The notes under the pieces were generated by a model. That model saw nothing but the letters and a program-made list of their open reading frames with translations, had not been told where the DNA came from and did no database searches. This document shows positions 7,459 through 8,148 of a stretch of DNA of 8,148 bases, one piece after another (position 1 is the first letter of the stretch; each line of letters starts with the position of its first letter). Position numbers and translations under genes: made by a program. The stretch comes from Planococcus sp. (in: firmicutes) (GTDB lineage Bacteria; Bacillota; Bacilli; Bacillales_A; Planococcaceae), in contig JASKZU010000174.1 of assembly GCA_030147455.1 (NCBI GenBank), positions 1 to 8,148 on the forward strand, read 5' to 3'.

Positions 7459-7479
7459 TCTTCCCTGAAAATGATAAGA
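7443..7479. repeat. Imperfect inverted repeat in the remA/rqcH promoter region
   Basis: TATCATATT (7451-7459) pairs with AAAATGATA (7468-7476) with one mismatch. The outer TCTTAT (7443-7448) pairs with ATAAGA (7474-7479), which partly shares the same right arm. The left arms contain the remA -10 hexamer. No U-tract follows in either direction, so it does not look like a terminator. It may be an operator for a dimeric regulator or simply AT-rich promoter sequence. Confidence 0.4.
7447..7457 (-). promoter_or_regulatory. Extended -10 promoter for remA-gmk-rpoZ
   Basis: The minus strand reads TATG, one base, then TATAAT: a full match to the Gram-positive extended -10 pattern TRTGnTATAAT for the housekeeping sigma factor. 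The -35 position at 16-18 bp spacing holds only weak matches (ATCATT at 17 bp), consistent with an extended -10 class promoter. Transcription would start near 7440, leaving a leader of about 50 nt before remA. Confidence 0.7.
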
Positions 7480-7511
7480 TGGAACAAAACGATTTGAAAG
7501 AGGGATTTTTC

Positions 7512-8148
7512 ATGGCATTTGATGGATTATTTACGAAAGCGATGACCGGCGAGCTTCAGCAGCTGGTCACCGGAAGGATTTCAAAAGTTCATCAGCCTAA
7601 CCAGCTCGAACTGCTTCTGCACATTAGATCACAAGGAAAAAACCATAAATTGCTTGTGTCGATTCACCCGTCTTATTCGCGTATCCATTTGACGAATACG
7701 GTGAACGTCAACCCATCAGAGCCGCCGATGTTCTGCATGCTGCTGCGCAAACATATCGAAGGCGGCGTTATCACGAGTGTGACGCAGCACGGGGCGGACC
7801 GCTTGATTATTCTAAAAATCCGCGCAAAAAATGAAATTGGCGACGATATTGAACGTGAGCTTCACGTGGAAATGATGGGACGCCATTCGAATGTCATTTT
7901 AATTGATGCAACGCGCAACATGATTCTCGACAGCCTGAAACATTTGCCGCCGAGCGTGAACTCTTACCGGACCATTTTGCCTGGACAGGATTATATCTTC
8001 CCGCCATCTCAGGACAAACGCGATCCTTTTGGGGAAGATGCTCAATTTTCCGGACTCAGCGACAAAGAAATCGTTTCGGAATTCGCCGGATTTTCTCCGC
8101 TGACCGCTAAAGAACTTCATTACCGGCTCGAGCATGACAGCGAAAGTG
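7512..8148 (+). CDS. rqcH: Rqc2 homolog RqcH (NFACT family), 3' end truncated by window edge
   Basis: N-terminal 212 codons of the bacterial Rqc2/NEMF homolog (B. subtilis RqcH, formerly YloA, about 570 aa; often annotated as fibronectin-binding protein FbpA). It binds 50S subunits carrying stalled nascent chains and recruits tRNA-Ala to add C-terminal alanine tails that mark the chain for degradation. The visible part is the NFACT-N domain: MAFDGLFTKAM, ISKVHQP, SIHPSYSRIHLT, MFCMLLRKHIEGG, GADRLIILKI and MMGRHSNVILID. Asp96-Arg97 in GADRL corresponds to the Asp97-Arg98 pair described as essential for tailing in B. subtilis. The coiled coil, middle and NFACT-R domains lie beyond the window. 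The ATG has GAGGG 7 nt upstream. It is transcribed away from remA, with 120 bp between the two start codons. The fibronectin-binding label is probably a misnomer. Confidence 0.95.
   Translation, partial: MAFDGLFTKAMTGELQQLVTGRISKVHQPNQLELLLHIRSQGKNHKLLVSIHPSYSRIHLTNTVNVNPSEPPMFCMLLRKHIEGGVITSVTQHGADRLIILKIRAKNEIGDDIERELHVEMMGRHSNVILIDATRNMILDSLKHLPPSVNSYRTILPGQDYIFPPSQDKRDPFGEDAQFSGLSDKEIVSEFAGFSPLTAKELHYRLEHDSES

Noticed and set aside
7443..7479. Inverted repeat between remA and rqcH as a transcription terminator
   Set aside because: It lies between two divergent start codons, where nothing needs terminating, has an AT-rich imperfect stem and no U-tract after it.
7899..8135. Minus-strand open frame of 78 codons opposite rqcH
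   Set aside because: It is antisense to the conserved NFACT-N domain and shows no initiation signals.
1..8148. Search for a mobile element, defence system, CRISPR array or other novel system
   Set aside because: Every coding stretch is a recognisable core gene with conserved order and intact motifs; no direct repeats, transposase or integrase sequence, or foreign-looking segment was seen.

Overview
This window is a core housekeeping segment of a low-to-moderate GC Gram-positive bacterium (Bacillota, Bacilli). The gene order remA-gmk-rpoZ-coaBC-priA-def-fmt-rsmB, with rqcH next to it, is the arrangement known from Bacillus subtilis and relatives. The protein sequences and fairly balanced base composition suggest a Planococcaceae-type organism (Planococcus, Planomicrobium or Sporosarcina). 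That family assignment is an impression from sequence style, not a search result.

Layout. Eight genes lie on the minus strand, transcribed from about 7440 down to 1: remA (7122-7391), gmk (6500-7120), rpoZ (6276-6500), coaBC (5001-6200), priA (2608-5004), def (2086-2589), fmt (1157-2089) and rsmB (1-1160, 3' end outside the window). One gene, rqcH, reads the other way from 7512 and runs off the right edge. Coding density is very high. The only non-coding stretches are the roughly 120 bp divergent remA/rqcH promoter region, the 75 bp rpoZ-coaBC gap, which holds a probable intrinsic terminator, and an 18 bp gap between priA and def. There is no gene-free stretch over 300 bases. I see no mobile element, CRISPR array, tRNA, rRNA or large repeat.

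How the genes fit together. The minus-strand cluster serves information processing and its precursors: guanylate kinase (GDP/GTP supply), RNA polymerase omega, coenzyme A synthesis, replication restart, removal and addition of the N-formyl group of initiator Met (def and fmt as an opposing pair), and 16S rRNA methylation. remA is a DNA-binding regulator. rqcH, on the other strand, rescues stalled 50S-nascent chain complexes by adding alanine tails. Four junctions overlap by 1 or 4 nt (gmk/rpoZ, coaBC/priA, def/fmt, fmt/rsmB), which points to translational coupling. The hairpin after rpoZ probably divides the cluster into a remA-gmk-rpoZ unit and a coaBC-to-rsmB unit.

I found no evidence of an undescribed system. 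The points worth a second look are the compact divergent promoter with its inverted repeat, the rpoZ-coaBC terminator that leaves no room for a promoter behind it, the Arg-to-Lys change in the presumed RemA DNA-contact pair, and the absence of a yicC-family gene in front of remA.
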